This document shows positions 61,201 through 64,000 of a stretch of DNA of 64,000 nucleotides, piece after piece. The stretch lies in NCBI GenBank assembly GCA_013396995.1, contig VWZP01009168.1:757450-821449 (forward strand), read 5' to 3'. The position numbers and the translations under genes are program-made. The notes beneath the pieces were generated by a model. The model worked only from the letters and a program-made list of their open reading frames with translations, did not search any database and was not told where the DNA came from. How positions within the stretch are numbered: position 1 is the stretch's first letter; every line of letters begins with the position of its first letter. This stretch comes from Dicaeum eximium. Its lineage: Eukaryota; Chordata; Aves; Passeriformes; Dicaeidae.

Positions 61201-64000
61201 GGGTAGGACTGGGAAGTGAGGACTAAGAAGCAAAACCATCACAACTCTCCCTTAAATGGGAGCAGGTGGTAAGAGTGGCCTGGAAAGATGAAGGTCATGT
61301 TTCTGCTTTCACATTGACACAGCCTGTGCAGCCTCTGGCTCTGGTTGGCAGCAATCTGTCCTTCTACCTTCAAGGAGGTCAGAGAAAAGGAAGAAAAATC
61401 TTGTCTTGTGATATGAAGGAGCAGGAAGAGTTTCTCTGAGAGCTAGATTAACCAAATGAGGTTAGATCAACTTTTCAGGGCATGGAAGCCAGTCTGGGAA
61501 GGCAAACTGTCTAATTTGTGCCAGGTTAGGTGATTCCCCATGTCTGAAAGTTGGTCTCCTGACCACTCCTGCACATACTGGGTACTGCAAGAATCTGACA
61601 GAATTTCAACCATAGCAGAGACTCAGCCCACAGCAGGAAAAGTCAAAGCACAGCCTGGTAGTAAATTTTAAGAGAGAACACACAGAAATTTTGGATGCAG
61701 TAGACACTTTTCCAAAAAGGGCTCCAGCAGGAACCATGGGCTTATGTTGTCTCTTTATGGCAAGACATATCCAGCAAAATGGATACAGCTATTTTAATCC
61801 CACATCAAGAGCCTACATCATCCTCTATCTGTAATTCTGAGCCAAATAATCATATTTTTAAAAAAATTAAAATGCGGATGCTGCCAAAGTGGCATAAAGC
61901 ACCCAGAAGTGTCATCCAAACCCTCTAAATTATCTCCAACCACATTAAATGTCTGCCACATACATCTAAACTCTTGAAAGGGCACATACACATGTGAGTT
62001 TTATGAAAAACATCTTGCTGTTCCTCTTCATGACTCCTGGCATGTAAAGATCTGTCTTTCAGTATCAGAAATTCAGCTGTATAGATCTCAAAGATATCTG
62101 GTATAACTTAGAAGGATGGGATGTCTGTAAAATATTTTTGCTCTGCATAAAAGCATTTTGGAGGTTAACCTTTATTATCTAGTAATGTATCAAAATGAGA
62201 AAGAAGTGTTATCTTGTTATGGAATGGGATGAATCAAACTCCCTCCTCTGAAATACTGATTTTCCCAACAGTTACCTTTATGCTGAGGTTGAAGGTAGGG
62301 ATGGTTTCTGGGTAAAATGGTTCTATTTATGCTAAATTCCATAATGAAATATACATATATCAGAATCACTTTGTCTGGCTCGGGAAGGAAAAAATGTGTT
62401 GTTTTCATTATTGCTGAACTTCATAATGGCTTCAGGAATTTTTTTGGTCCTTTCCAAAGAAAGTGAACTTCAGGCAGAGATTAAAGCAGAGGAAATTTCA
62501 GCCCAAGGGCAAATGTTTCAGAAAGTTTAAAGTATGTGAAGGGGGGAGTGAAGTAGGAAATAGTTTTCAATCCTAACTACAGCCACACTTGTTATAATAT
62601 ATCACTAAATATAGACCAGTGGGTGTGCCCAACTCTCCAAAGGTGTTATCCTGCTGCCATGAAACTGCCTTCTGAAATGACCTTTGCAGGGATATAACTG
62701 ACTGTACAGCCCTGCCCATGTTGGAAAATGTTAAACTTCATTATTTCCCAGGTGAGCCCAGCCAAGCCCAACTTTGCTTCACAACCAAAATTCCTTTCGC
62801 AAAATTCAGCATTTTATCTTTCATGTAGATCCAGCTTTGTACTTGGGATTATTTGTCTCCAAGCAAACTGCACAGTAGTCCTGAATATTTTGTTTATGTG
62901 TTAAAGGTTGTCACTTGATTTATAAAGCCCTGTGAAACTATTGGGGTCAAGCAGCTAAAAACATTACTTTTGCATCGACTTCCAAATGCCAGCCATAATG
63001 GTTTGGGCAGGCTGAACATCCAAACTGCCTTGGACTTTCTGCTTGTGGTTGTGGGAATATATTGGATCCTTTCAAAATTATTGGCTAGTCTGTCTTGGGC
63101 ATTTCATGTTTGGGTATAGAGTCTTTGGATTTATTTTGTGTTTTGTTTGTGGTAATACTGTCATGTCTTGGCTGTATATCCCAGAGCTGATGTTCTGCTC
63201 TTTGACTCCAGTGCCATATGCTGCTAGATCTCCAGGCTGAAGTGTGGTGTTAATGTAAAGGATGCTGTAATGAACATCTTGTACATATTTCCTTTTGCAT
63301 ATTCGCTGTCTGTAAAATGTCTCTCTGAATACATCCTTGCTGGTTTTGAAATGATTTCTTTACAGTTCACTATAAATGCTATTTATATCCAAAGTTGTTT
63401 GAGGTTATCCTTTACTCCTAATGTTACTCTAATTCTAGTTTAAGAGAGGAGAAATTGATCTGGCTGAAATTAATTAGGAAATTGGTAGAGCCACTAAAAA
63501 TGGTGGTTATATATGGCACTTCCTAAGTACTTTGAGTGAAGAGGTACAAAATAAATCTGACGAAGCACTAGCTGTAATGAAATAGATGACTACATTTTCA
63601 TTTTTAAAACAGGATGGCTGCTGAAGGTGAACCAAATAAAGCAAAACTATTTAAATTCCTTTGCTTTTTTAAAGATGCTGTTAAAAGAAAAAAAAGGTAT
63701 TTTTTAAACTGAGAAGATCTCCTTACATTATAGGGTTTTTAGTGGCATTAAAAGGTATAGTTTCCTATATTGATTTGGAAAGAGCTGTTAAAAATGCATG
63801 AAAGGTATTTTAGGGAGACAGTGTCACAGGATCTTTTAAAATTATTTTCTCGAGTGCCATTTAACTCCTGTGCTTCTTTACCATTGGAAACACATCATCC
63901 TAGGTTACAATATATGGGATATCAAATTATTTCCTACTGACCAGAGAGTCTTTAAGATTAATTTGGTTTGGAGTAGTGGGGATTATACCAGTGTCTGTTT

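Larger units (their letters stand above)
49000..64000 (+). other. Mostly unique, gene-free right part of the window
   Basis: No exon was recognised. It contains three CR1 pieces (54321, 60303 and 61113), a MIR-like relic (56450-56595), poly-T and poly-C tracts (49418-49452 and 55794-55843) and candidate regulatory blocks (52955-53110 and 59560-59830). Repeat density is clearly lower than at 25-49 kb, the pattern expected where non-coding DNA is under constraint, though chance is possible. Confidence 0.5.

Noticed and set aside
1..64000. CRISPR array, tRNA, rRNA, bacterial operon, integrated virus or a novel multi-gene system
   Set aside because: No regularly spaced repeats, no cloverleaf-like segment recognised, no viral-type open frames, and intron-exon structure that is clearly vertebrate. 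The window looks like ordinary bird intronic DNA.

Overview
This is vertebrate, almost certainly avian, nuclear DNA. The base composition is AT-rich and CpG-poor, there are no long open frames, and about 25 pieces of CR1 retrotransposon carry the typical bird CR1 3' end (ATTCTGTG-type tail, 'CCATGGGCAGGGACACCTTCCACT'-like core in short form). Several (GGGGTTTTTT)n runs would suit a songbird-like genome, but the order within birds cannot be settled from this window.

The only protein-coding gene I can support is on the + strand: four consecutive internal exons of SUPT3H (SPT3 homologue, the SAGA/STAGA coactivator subunit) at 10382-10457, 13075-13187, 13878-13985 and 17119-17229. All four have AG acceptors and GT donors, their phases are compatible (phase 1 after the first, phase 0 after the rest), and together they encode about 136 contiguous residues of the C-terminal half, including the TAF11-like histone fold. 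The upstream exons are to the left of the window. The short last coding exon, about 13 residues in human as I recall it, was not found, so the last intron probably runs from 17230 past the right end (at least 46.8 kb). In vertebrates SUPT3H lies head-to-head with RUNX2 on its 5' side and has CDC5L beyond its 3' side. The window is therefore the 3' half of the gene, and its introns are a plausible place for distal regulatory DNA of that neighbourhood.

Layout: 1-10381 intron with two CR1s, a GC-richer unique block (5985-6330), a six-tract G-run repeat (8008-8072) and a CA/TG palindromic microsatellite (9004-9050). 10382-17229 holds the four exons with three introns (2.6, 0.7 and 3.1 kb). 17230-64000 is probably one very long last intron: fairly repeat-poor at 17.2-25 kb, CR1-dense at 25-49 kb with both orientations, then mostly unique at 49-64 kb with three or four CR1s and one MIR-like fossil. 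Several unique blocks have clustered transcription-factor-like motifs and are candidate conserved elements; these are inferences that need alignment to other birds. I saw no CRISPR array, rRNA, tRNA, intact mobile-element ORF or undescribed multi-gene system. The most checkable oddities are listed as findings.
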